A stretch of DNA of 64,000 bases from positions 186,001 through 250,000 of the forward strand of contig JAZOCC010000021.1 of assembly GCA_045596385.1 (NCBI GenBank), given 5' to 3'. Positions within the stretch are counted from its first letter, which is position 1, and each line of letters starts with the position of its first letter. Both the position numbers and the translations under genes were made by a program. Shown here in pieces: positions 33,951 to 40,170 of this stretch. Below the pieces are notes generated by a model that ran no database searches, had not been told where the DNA came from, and worked only from the letters and a program-made list of their open reading frames with translations. The DNA is from SIG307 sp045596385. Lineage in GTDB: Bacteria > Bacillota > Clostridia > Lachnospirales > Lachnospiraceae.

Positions 33951-34361
33951 AGTGCCGCTGCCATATCGAAAAAAGCAAGGTTTTTCTTGAAAAATGAGCT
34001 TTTTATGAGCTAAATTAAGAATACAGCTAATCTGCAAAAATACAAGGAAATTCAACGATTTTGTGAGATTTGATAAAGAAAGACGATATCGAAGTATATA
34101 TCGGAAAAGTTGGTGTATAGGAGAACTAGCTGTACGGGCATAGAGAAAAACAAAGTGTTCTTTAGGTTTTTACTACCCGACCTATAGTGATTTGTTGTCC
34201 TCATATACGATTGGATGGTAGGGAAGATATATACGGATTAGTGGTAAAAGTGACGTCAAACGCATTAGTGGTAAAAGAGTATATGATACATATAAGATTG
34301 AGGTATATTTCAAGTGGTAAAAGTAACGGTCGTTAAGTTTACTACAAAAGGAGGTCATAGT
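33951..34361. other. 411-bp gene-free stretch with terminator and direct repeats
   Basis: Between integrase and serine recombinase. It begins with a likely terminator (AAAAAGC at 33970-33976 pairing with GCTTTTT at 33998-34004, with an inner CAAG/CTTG stem), continues as AT-rich sequence in which I see no ORF, and ends with three copies of AGTGGTAAAAG upstream of the recombinase gene. Confidence 0.6.
34240..34323 (+). repeat. Three direct copies of AGTGGTAAAAG
   Basis: AGTGGTAAAAG occurs at 34240-34250, 34267-34277 and 34313-34323; the first two extend to ATTAGTGGTAAAAG. Spacing is 27 and 46 bases. Their place just before the recombinase gene suggests recombinase or regulator binding sites, but this is inferred only from position. 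Confidence 0.6.
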
Positions 34362-35066
34362 ATGGGAAAGATTTATGCTTATTGCCGTATCAGTACAAAG
34401 AAACAATCTATTGAACGGCAGATAAGAAATATCAAGACGGTATATCCGGAAGCAATCATTGTACAAGAGGTGTATACCGGCACGAAGTTTCAAGGACGGA
34501 AAGAGATGGATAAGATTCTCAAACAGGTGCAGAGGGAAGATATGATTGTGTACGACAGTGTATCCCGTATGAGCAGAAATGCTGAAGAAGGATTTTCTTT
34601 ATATGAGAAGTTGTTCTATGATGGCGTGTATCTTGAATTTCTGAAAGAACCGCATATTAACACGGCTGTGTATAAGAAAGCACTGAGTAATACGGTTCAG
34701 CTTACCGGCACGAATGTTGATTACATATTGGAGGGAGTAAATAAGTATCTGATGGTACTTGCAAAAGAACAGATACGGATTGCTTTTGAACAGTCGGAGA
34801 AGGAAGTTGAAGACTTACATCAAAGAACGAGAGAAGGGATTGAGACGGCACGGCTTAACGGTAAGCAAATCGGACAGCGGAAAGGTGCAACATTAGTTAC
34901 GAAGAAGTCCGCCGCTGCCAAAGCTGGTATTATGAAGTATAATAAGTCTTTCGGCGGTGCATTAGATGATGCAGAAACGATAAAACAGATAGGGGTATCT
35001 CGGAAGAGTTTCTACAAGTATAAGAGGGAACTGAAAGATGAAATGTCCAAGCACATAAGTGAATAA
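34362..35066 (+). CDS. Serine recombinase (resolvase/invertase family)
   Basis: A 234-residue site-specific recombinase. The catalytic domain starts with IYAYCRISTKKQSIERQIRN, the Ser being the nucleophile, followed by DKILKQVQREDMIVYDSVSR and MSRNAEEGFSLYE. A long helix (KEQIRIAFEQSEKEVEDLHQRTREGI) leads to a C-terminal helix-turn-helix (ETIKQIGVSRKSFYKYKREL). This is a small resolvase-type protein, not a large serine integrase. AAAGGAGG precedes the ATG at 34362; the upstream frame from 34314 overlaps the direct repeats. It may resolve multimers, invert DNA or have an independent mobility role. Confidence 0.92.
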   Translation: MGKIYAYCRISTKKQSIERQIRNIKTVYPEAIIVQEVYTGTKFQGRKEMDKILKQVQREDMIVYDSVSRMSRNAEEGFSLYEKLFYDGVYLEFLKEPHINTAVYKKALSNTVQLTGTNVDYILEGVNKYLMVLAKEQIRIAFEQSEKEVEDLHQRTREGIETARLNGKQIGQRKGATLVTKKSAAAKAGIMKYNKSFGGALDDAETIKQIGVSRKSFYKYKRELKDEMSKHISE

Positions 35067-35086
35067 AAGAACGATTTGATACAAAG

Positions 35087-35117
35087 AAAAGCAGAACCAT
35101 TAGTGGTTCTGCTTTTT
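35087..35117. terminator. Bidirectional terminator
   Basis: AAAAGCAGAACCA (35087-35099) and TGGTTCTGCTTTT (35104-35116) form a perfect 13-bp stem with a TTAG loop; T and A runs on the outer sides serve both the serine recombinase and the converging XRE gene. Confidence 0.85.
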
Positions 35118-35334
35118 ATAGTGGTTGGTCTTTGTCTGATGGAATATATTCTGCGATATCTTCAAGTTTGCAATTCAGTATCCGGCACAAGTCATTTAGT
35201 GTGGTAGTGTTCATGGGCTTATCTTTGCGAAGTTTATCAAGGATGGCACTTGAGATACGGTGTTTATTGATTAATGTGTAAGTTGTTTCTGATGACTTTT
35301 CTAAGGTTTCCCAGAAGGGACGATAACTTATCAT
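35116..35334 (-). CDS. Small XRE-type helix-turn-helix regulator
   Basis: A 72-residue Cro/YozG-like protein: SYRPFWETLEKSSETTYTLI, INKHRISSAILDKLRKDKP and TTTLNDLCRILNCKLEDIAEYI, the last being the standard end of such domains. The minus-strand ribosome site is GAGGAGG. It is divergent from the lipoprotein gene, whose tandem promoters lie within 70 bases of its start, so it may control them and itself. Its stop codon lies at the edge of the shared terminator. Confidence 0.85.
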   Translation of the reverse strand: MISYRPFWETLEKSSETTYTLINKHRISSAILDKLRKDKPMNTTTLNDLCRILNCKLEDIAEYIPSDKDQPL

Positions 35335-35381
35335 ATGCCTAACCTCCTCTTATAAAATAAGCATATAATGTGGTTTTATTC

Positions 35382-35457
35382 TTGACTATGGTTGAAAAGA
35401 TGACTATAATGAATTGTGGTATATCTTGTTGACTATTGTTGGCAAAACGAGTACAAT
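35382..35457 (+). promoter_or_regulatory. Two tandem promoters with near-identical -35 regions
   Basis: First: TTGACT 35382-35387, 17-base spacer, TATAAT 35405-35410. Second: TTGACT 35429-35434, 17-base spacer, TACAAT 35452-35457. Both share TTGACTATnGTTG at the -35 side, 47 bases apart, which could also be an operator repeat for the neighbouring XRE protein. Confidence 0.7.
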
Positions 35458-35487
35458 TAAATTAATACAATTATGAGGAGGATGTAT

Positions 35488-36489
35488 ATGAAGAAACTAA
35501 GTATAATTTGCCTTTTAATGATGTTTGGGGTGTTTGGATTGTGTGGCTGTAGTAATTCAGATAATGAAGTATTACGGAAACAATTGGAAGAATTGCAGAA
35601 GCAGAATGAAGAATTGAGTAATAGGTTAGATGAAATGGAGCAACAGACAGAGGAGAAAGAAACAGAAGCTCCGAAAGCGACCATGACTCCTGCGCCTACG
35701 AGTACATCAGAACCTACAATCCCCCCTGTTCCAACAAGTACACCTACACCGGAGCCAACCCCGACGTGTACTCCGCTGCCAACATCAACACCAGAACCAA
35801 CAAATACACCAAAACCAACGAAAAAGCCGAAGCCTACAGCAACACCGACTCCTACACCGTATGTAGCACCTGAAATTATGGTTTCGTCAAAAGATATATA
35901 TTTGGATAACAAATCTCAAACCATTAGAGTGGAAGTGAGTCATTTTGATTTTAAGTCAATACGTTATGAGGTAAATGATAGTAACGTAGTAAAATGTGCT
36001 TGGGAGGATGGCTGGGATGGAAAAACTACAGGATTAATTATTAGTCCGGTGGGTACAGGTAAAACAACAGTAAGATTATATATTGAAGACTATTATGAGG
36101 AAGGGATAACTATTGATGTTGAAAGTTATGTCCCTACGCCGGCTGATATGTCAAGTTTTGATATTGGTTATATTGCACCTAGTTATTCATATTGGGTAAC
36201 ATCAAAATATCTTTCATATAGTACATTGGAAGTTACGAATAGTAGCATAACGACGTCTGGCAATAACATTAAAATTAGTTTCGATGCTATTGTTACGTTG
36301 ATTGAGGAATTAGGTGGTTTAGATACCATATATATTGAGTGGGAACTAATTGACGAGGATGGAATATGCGTTGAATCTGGTGCTTTAATAAAGACTGATG
36401 CAAACAAAAACAAGAAGTATAAGTTATCTAAGCAGATATATGTCGAGCCAGGAAACTATACATTACAATTCTCAGATCATCGTGGCTAA
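35488..36489 (+). CDS. Lipoprotein with coiled coil, Pro/Thr wall-spanning linker and Ig-like C-terminal region
   Basis: A 333-residue surface lipoprotein. Signal peptide with lipobox near residue 20 (VFGLCGCSNS; the exact Cys is ambiguous), a short coiled coil (EVLRKQLEELQKQNEELSNR), about 70 residues of Pro/Thr/Ser/Glu repeats (PTSTPTPEPTPT-like) long enough to cross the cell wall, then a BIG2-like fold (SKDIYLDNKSQTIRVEV) and a second beta-rich domain ending in YTLQFSDHRG. GAGGAGG before the ATG at 35488. This is the cargo of the element: it is expected outside the cell and has no role in mobility that I can see. A ligand cannot be named. Confidence 0.85.
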   Translation: MKKLSIICLLMMFGVFGLCGCSNSDNEVLRKQLEELQKQNEELSNRLDEMEQQTEEKETEAPKATMTPAPTSTSEPTIPPVPTSTPTPEPTPTCTPLPTSTPEPTNTPKPTKKPKPTATPTPTPYVAPEIMVSSKDIYLDNKSQTIRVEVSHFDFKSIRYEVNDSNVVKCAWEDGWDGKTTGLIISPVGTGKTTVRLYIEDYYEEGITIDVESYVPTPADMSSFDIGYIAPSYSYWVTSKYLSYSTLEVTNSSITTSGNNIKISFDAIVTLIEELGGLDTIYIEWELIDEDGICVESGALIKTDANKNKKYKLSKQIYVEPGNYTLQFSDHRG

Positions 36490-36538
36490 AAAATGAAAAG
36501 GATCTTATAAGGATAGAGGGCTAATTCGCGTAGAAGAG

Positions 36539-36566
36539 GAGCGTGTAGAGATACACGCTCTTTTTG
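36539..36566 (+). terminator. Terminator of the lipoprotein gene
   Basis: GAGCGTGTA (36539-36547) with TACACGCTC (36552-36560), GAGA loop and TTTTT following. Confidence 0.88.
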
Positions 36567-36573
36567 GTATGAA

Positions 36574-36602
36574 AAGGACGCTGCCGGTACCGGTGCGTCC
36601 TT
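36574..36602 (-). terminator. Terminator of the XRE gene
   Basis: AAGGACGC (36574-36581) with GCGTCCTT (36595-36602) and an inner CCGGTACCGG; on the minus strand followed by TTTTC. Confidence 0.75.
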
Positions 36603-36607
36603 AAGGT

Positions 36608-37216
36608 TTAAATATAGTTATCTTGACTTGTTTGTTTAAGCATCCATTCTGATTTCTCGTATTCGTCTTCCAAAATTTGAGTTGTTTTAGATAACAGTGA
36701 ATTGATACAACTAAAGAATTGGTCTGCCGGCAGATAAGAGTAATTATCAAGGACAATATGCAATGAATGTATTTGTAACATGAAAGAGGACATCACACTT
36801 GGATAATCATATATACAGTCAAGTAAATTCTTTATTCCATCGAAAATTTTTTCTTTTTCTTCATATGCGATGGAATGTTCGATACATTTGAAAAATGTAT
36901 TGGTAAAATCTAATTCGTTTAATTTTGCATAGTGTTCGTCTGTGGTTTCGAGCGGCAAACCGTAGTTAAGATAATTCTGTATTACACCATTGGTTTTCAA
37001 GTCTTCAGGAGACCAGTCTGGAAAATAGAGAGCCATTAGTTTGACGAGATCACTGTATTTTATGGATTGTAGTTTACCTCGTTCAATTTGTCCTAACCAT
37101 GCTTTGGATTTGCCAAGTTCAACAGAAACGTCTTCGGCGGCAAGGTTTCTTTTTTTACGGAGTAATCGCAAATTTTCTCTGTTTGTTTCTGTGAGTTTAT
37201 ATTTTTTGTCGTCCAT
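36608..37216 (-). CDS. XRE family regulator with helical C-terminal domain
   Basis: A 202-residue protein with an N-terminal helix-turn-helix (residues 12-70; NLRLLRKKRNLAAEDVSVEL, LGKSKAWLGQIERGK) and a longer helical, Tyr/Ser-rich C-terminal region of unknown function, possibly for oligomers or induction. AAGGAGG lies on the minus strand before the start. It is transcribed from a consensus promoter facing away from another consensus promoter at 37350, the layout of a phage-like or plasmid-like control switch. A repressor of the element is the likely role. Confidence 0.85.
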   Translation of the reverse strand: MDDKKYKLTETNRENLRLLRKKRNLAAEDVSVELGKSKAWLGQIERGKLQSIKYSDLVKLMALYFPDWSPEDLKTNGVIQNYLNYGLPLETTDEHYAKLNELDFTNTFFKCIEHSIAYEEKEKIFDGIKNLLDCIYDYPSVMSSFMLQIHSLHIVLDNYSYLPADQFFSCINSLLSKTTQILEDEYEKSEWMLKQTSQDNYI

Positions 37217-37238
37217 AGAAAAAACCTCCTTATGCTAT

Positions 37239-37267
37239 ATTGTATCAAAACAAGATGGAAAAGTCAA
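37239..37267 (-). promoter_or_regulatory. Promoter of the XRE regulator
   Basis: Minus strand: TTGACT (37267-37262) and TACAAT (37244-37239) with a 17-base spacer, 22 bases before the start codon. Confidence 0.75.
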
Positions 37268-37349
37268 TATGAGTATTGAAAAAATACAGAATGATAATGA
37301 ATAACAAAATTTTTGTTGGAAACAAAGAAAGAAAAGTATTGAAAAAGTA

Positions 37350-37378
37350 TTGACAAAACTGTGAGAATGTGTTAGTAT
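37350..37378 (+). promoter_or_regulatory. Strong promoter of the right half of the element
   Basis: TTGACA (37350-37355), 17-base spacer, TAGTAT (37373-37378). It diverges from the XRE promoter about 80 bases away and lies 358 bases before the next gene start, so the transcript has a long leader. Confidence 0.75.
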
Positions 37379-37393
37379 GTAACCATGGGAAAA

Positions 37394-37439
37394 AAAGAAA
37401 GCCGTGGTGATATTTTGGCGAATATCTTAGGCTCTCTTT
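37394..37439 (+). ncRNA. Structured untranslated leader
   Basis: Just after the promoter, AAAGAAAGCC (37394-37403) pairs with GGCTCTCTTT (37430-37439) at nine of ten positions, and inside it GATATT (37409-37414) pairs with AATATC (37421-37426). No run of T follows that would end transcription outright (only CTTTG). The remaining 300 bases to the leader peptide are AT-rich with no good gene; a 73-codon frame at 37385 lacks a ribosome site. Could be an antisense target, attenuator or small RNA. Confidence 0.5.
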
Positions 37440-37707
37440 GTGAGATTGGTTTTGGCGAACACAATCTTGATATAACTGCAAAACTCAAAATGATTTTGCC
37501 TTTCTCAAGTGTTATTATAACAGAAGCGTTTCTCGAACGCAAGCATAAAATCAGATTGTCAGTGTATATCGCAGTTTTTCCCTATCTACTGTACTTTGAA
37601 AATTGAATATGGTAATGTTCTATGCCTATATTAGACGGAAGGAGTGATGAGATATGATATAGGTCTTGTTTTAATGCGAAAATATCAGAGTATTGGAGGA
37701 AATTGTG

Positions 37708-37743
37708 ATGAACATCATTTTGAAGGAGGAGCTCCATAAGTAG
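37708..37743 (+). CDS. Leader peptide MNIILKEELHK
   Basis: Eleven codons with a GGAGGA site seven bases before the ATG. The reading frame runs over the AAGGAGG ribosome site (37723-37729) of the next gene and stops at 37741-37743, eight bases past the likely ATA start of that gene at 37736. Such overlaps give coupled translation, as known for leader peptides of plasmid rep genes. Interpretation is inferred. Confidence 0.5.
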   Translation: MNIILKEELHK

Positions 37744-38806
37744 TTGTTCTGAAACGAGCCTTTATGCAAAGGTTCGAGAACAGTTAACGCCGGGGGCGAC
37801 TATCAGGAATTACAAGGAATTGTGTCGCACTTTGGATCTGCCGGTGACCGGCGGGTGCGCTAAGAAGTCACAGCTTGCGATTCTTAACAGATTCTGTTCG
37901 TTTGAAAGAAAGGGGCAGAAATATATCATAACCGAGATTTTTGAGACGCCGCGTGAAAAAGAAACTAAGCAGAAACCGGGGAATAAATCCATCTATGTGT
38001 CAGACATAGAAAGGTTGCTAATGGGTTATTTCAGTAGACACGAAACGAAGACATACAATTTTACAAGGCGTCAACTTTGGGAATTGCTCGGGATGGTTAA
38101 CAGCAACTATGCTGTGAATTATAAGAGTAAGAGATTGCTGAGCCGCATGCAAATGCTTGATAATAGAGTGAAGCAATGGCATATTGACCAGTTCTATAGA
38201 CTAAGCAGAAAGAAGCTGACTGATATTATTAATAGTGCACTTAATTCGCTTCAAAACAGGAAGCTAATTGTGTTCAGAGATAATGTGTTAATGGCTAAGA
38301 AAAACGGAGCCTATTATGAAGTGACGGATGATTCGGAATTTGAACGTATTTCTGAAATTGAGTACGAAACCATGATTGATTTTGGTTGTAACGATGTGAG
38401 AGAAATTATGTTTAATTCGAATCGAGAAGTCAATTACGAAGCGTATCTGAATTTAAGGAATATGAAGTTGAAAGCGGAATTAGGGATTGATTATGTCTAC
38501 AGAATATACCGTATTATATGTAACCGAGAGTGTATTGAACAAGACTTGCAAGAAGATGACATCGATTTGAAGAGGATTTTGAACAGGAAAATAATTGATG
38601 CGGTATATCAATCGGCAGAGCGAGGGTATGAGAAGAACAGAGCGGATGTATCCGCAGGAAGGACAGAATTTAGTTATCCTAATTGGTACATGGAGATACA
38701 AGATTTGCTTGCTACTATGTTGTTGGAAATTGATGCGCAAAATTTGCCGGAACCCATCAGTATTGCGCAAAACATGGCAGAAATTGATGAGTTGTTTTCG
38801 GCTTAG
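37736..38806 (+). CDS. Helix-rich element protein, probable ATA start (possible replication/maintenance role)
   Basis: The first ATG/GTG/TTG in frame is TTG at 37820, but it would cut a coherent N-terminal domain (LYAKVREQLTPGATIRNYKE, then KKSQLAILNRFCSFERKGQK and YIITEIF). An ideal AAGGAGG lies six bases before ATA at 37736, so an ATA (or mutated ATG) start is proposed; the frame is closed at 37721. The 356-residue product has the N-terminal domain found in many plasmid and element hypothetical proteins of Firmicutes, a winged-helix-like middle (RQLWELLGMVNSNYAVNYKS) and a helical end. It is AT-rich like the element. No catalytic motif is seen; a DNA-binding or initiator role is a guess. 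Confidence 0.65.
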   Translation: MSSCSETSLYAKVREQLTPGATIRNYKELCRTLDLPVTGGCAKKSQLAILNRFCSFERKGQKYIITEIFETPREKETKQKPGNKSIYVSDIERLLMGYFSRHETKTYNFTRRQLWELLGMVNSNYAVNYKSKRLLSRMQMLDNRVKQWHIDQFYRLSRKKLTDIINSALNSLQNRKLIVFRDNVLMAKKNGAYYEVTDDSEFERISEIEYETMIDFGCNDVREIMFNSNREVNYEAYLNLRNMKLKAELGIDYVYRIYRIICNRECIEQDLQEDDIDLKRILNRKIIDAVYQSAERGYEKNRADVSAGRTEFSYPNWYMEIQDLLATMLLEIDAQNLPEPISIAQNMAEIDELFSA

Positions 38807-38934
38807 AAAAAGTTGACTGTTTCATGTCCTATATATTTAAATGTATATTATACGGAATGGAGTAGTCATTTTTGAAACAGAGAGAACGGGTTGGTTGATA
38901 AAAGTTTTAGCCGGCGGCAGCTATATCACCTCGC

Positions 38935-39039
38935 ATAGTGTAATAGTTCGCTACGCTCCTATTAACACTATACTCGGCTCTCTCTTCACATGTCTGTTCC
39001 GGTGCGCTTACGCTTACCGTTCACAGAGCATGTAAAGAG
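38935..39039. repeat. Two consecutive long hairpins
   Basis: First: ATAGTGTAATAG (38935-38946) with CTATTAACACTAT (38959-38971), one bulged base, loop TTCGCTACGCTC. Second: CTCTTCACATG (38982-38992) with CATGTAAAGAG (39029-39039), one mismatch, and an inner CTGT..GGT / ACC..ACAG stem. Loops carry the similar GCTACGCTC and GCTTACGCTT. They fill the 264-bp gap before the HNH gene and may be a non-coding RNA or a replication-type origin. Confidence 0.55.
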
Positions 39040-39070
39040 GAAAAAAATATATTTTAAAGGAGGATAATAG

Positions 39071-39817
39071 ATGAAGAATAAAGATGTTTATAAGATTTTT
39101 GATGAGAATAAAGAAGTTATTAATGATATGTTGAGAGACGGAGAAAAAATTTTTCACTGTATTGATGAGCAGTCCTTTGGAGGTCGGTATTACAATCCGA
39201 ATTGGGTTGTTACGTCCGCCGGGAGAATTTATTCGCTCGTCCGTAAACATTGGATTTCTCCGTTCTTAAAGAGCGGTGGAAGAAGAAACAAAGCCGGAGA
39301 GTATCCGAGAACAGAATATTATGTAAAAATCGGTAAAAGAGATGTGAAGTTTAGCCGACTGATAGCAAATTACTTTTGTGACAAAACATTGGTTCAGAGA
39401 TACGGTGAGGAATGTGTGGATGTACATCACATAGTATCCTTTGACTCAAAATTGTCTTGTGAGGAAAACAATTGTGCCGGTAATCTACAGTATGCGCTCA
39501 ATAAGAAGGGTGAAGAAAAAGCAAAAGCGGCGGCGGACGGTGTATTACCGCATGAAGTTGCATCAAAGATACAAAGAGGTGTTAAAATCAATAATTTCGA
39601 AACCGACGCTTTGTTTGGGATTGTAATGAGAAGTGTGCCGGGGGATAAGAAGTCAGAAGTTGAGCTGTTAAATGACGGTGGAATAAGAATAAAGGCTCAT
39701 TTTGGAGGAACGATGACAGAAAGAGAAGCAGAGGAATATGCAGTTAGATTTGCTAAAAAGAAAGACGATTTTTATTATGTAAGAGAGGATGGAACTACAC
39801 ATTACGGGCGACTATAA
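39071..39817 (+). CDS. HNH endonuclease-like protein
   Basis: A 248-residue protein. A NUMOD4-like part (VVTSAGRIYSLVRKH, then YYVKIGKRDVKFSRLIANYF) precedes an HNH nuclease motif: VDVHHIVSFDSKLS, then ENNCAGNLQYALNKKG, giving His-His...Asn...Asn as in HNH endonucleases of phages and mobile introns. The last 80 residues are charged and unassigned. AAAGGAGG before the ATG. It is the last gene before the right attachment repeat. A nicking or homing function, or element defence, are all possible; no cut site can be inferred. Confidence 0.78.
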   Translation: MKNKDVYKIFDENKEVINDMLRDGEKIFHCIDEQSFGGRYYNPNWVVTSAGRIYSLVRKHWISPFLKSGGRRNKAGEYPRTEYYVKIGKRDVKFSRLIANYFCDKTLVQRYGEECVDVHHIVSFDSKLSCEENNCAGNLQYALNKKGEEKAKAAADGVLPHEVASKIQRGVKINNFETDALFGIVMRSVPGDKKSEVELLNDGGIRIKAHFGGTMTEREAEEYAVRFAKKKDDFYYVREDGTTHYGRL

Positions 39818-39936
39818 TAATGTAAAATCAGAGCATTGATTTTTTTGCTCAGTTGTGGTATACTTTCCCAATGATGACATCAGTCATAAATGAGTGATGA
39901 TGTACGGAATAAGAAGTCTATATAACATATCCCGTT

Positions 39937-40089
39937 ATGGCTTCCGCAGAAGTTACCATGATTCCGCAGACTTGGGGAGAGCTTTCCAGTGAAGCAGATA
40001 TTAAGAGCATGAACAAGCTTCTCGACCTTTTGGAAGAGGATGATGATGTGCAGGAAGTTTACCACAACTGGGATATGCCGGAGGAGTAA
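39937..40089. repeat. Right attachment repeat (attR): displaced yebC 3' end
   Basis: Encodes the last 50 codons of YebC in frame up to TAA (the intact gene uses TAG). It matches 32708-32860 over 153 bp, starting right at ATGGCTTCC, with mostly silent differences and an identical last 38 bases. It has no start or ribosome site and is not translated. The pattern fits the original host 3' end displaced when the element supplied its own. Confidence 0.85.
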
Positions 40090-40118
40090 GATTCTGAAAT
40101 TTAGTTGGATTAAAAATG

Positions 40119-40143
40119 CGCTTGTCGGTTAGGCCGGCAAGCG
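40119..40143 (+). terminator. Hairpin after the displaced yebC end
   Basis: CGCTTGTCGG (40119-40128) with CCGGCAAGCG (40134-40143), one T-G pair, loop TTAGG. It was probably the original yebC terminator, now separated from the gene by the element; its T tract is weak. Confidence 0.55.
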
Positions 40144-40170
40144 TAATTCATAGAAAAGAGGGAACAAGTC

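Larger units (their letters stand above)
32708..40089. mobile_element. Integrative element in the 3' end of yebC (about 7.2 kb)
   Basis: Bounded by 153-bp direct repeats of the yebC 3' end and clearly more AT-rich than both flanks. Content in order: tyrosine integrase, serine recombinase, small XRE regulator, lipoprotein, second XRE regulator, a helix-rich protein with leader peptide, and an HNH protein. No relaxase, coupling protein or capsid gene is visible, so it is not a self-transmissible ICE or a complete phage; it fits a small mobilisable or satellite-like element. Exact crossover position inside the repeats is not known. The restoring copy at the left keeps yebC whole. Confidence 0.85.

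Noticed and set aside
35457..35912. Gly/Val-rich minus-strand ORF opposite the lipoprotein gene
   Set aside because: It is the complement of the Pro/Thr repeat linker; low-complexity artefact without ribosome site.
35116..37216. Toxin-antitoxin pair formed by the two XRE-type genes
   Set aside because: They are separated by the lipoprotein gene, each has its own promoter, and no toxin-like partner is adjacent.
37385..37606. A 73-residue gene directly after the promoter at 37350
   Set aside because: Its ATG has no ribosome site and lies about at the transcript start; the first part is the leader double stem. Sequence looks non-coding.
38841..39035. Short ORF over the twin hairpins
   Set aside because: No ribosome site, and its path follows hairpin arms; the structure explains the region better.
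33039..39817. Complete prophage or self-transmissible ICE
   Set aside because: No capsid, portal, terminase, relaxase or type IV secretion gene is visible in the 7.2 kb.
39937..40089. A second functional yebC gene
   Set aside because: Only the last 50 codons are present and there is no start; it is the displaced end at the attachment site.
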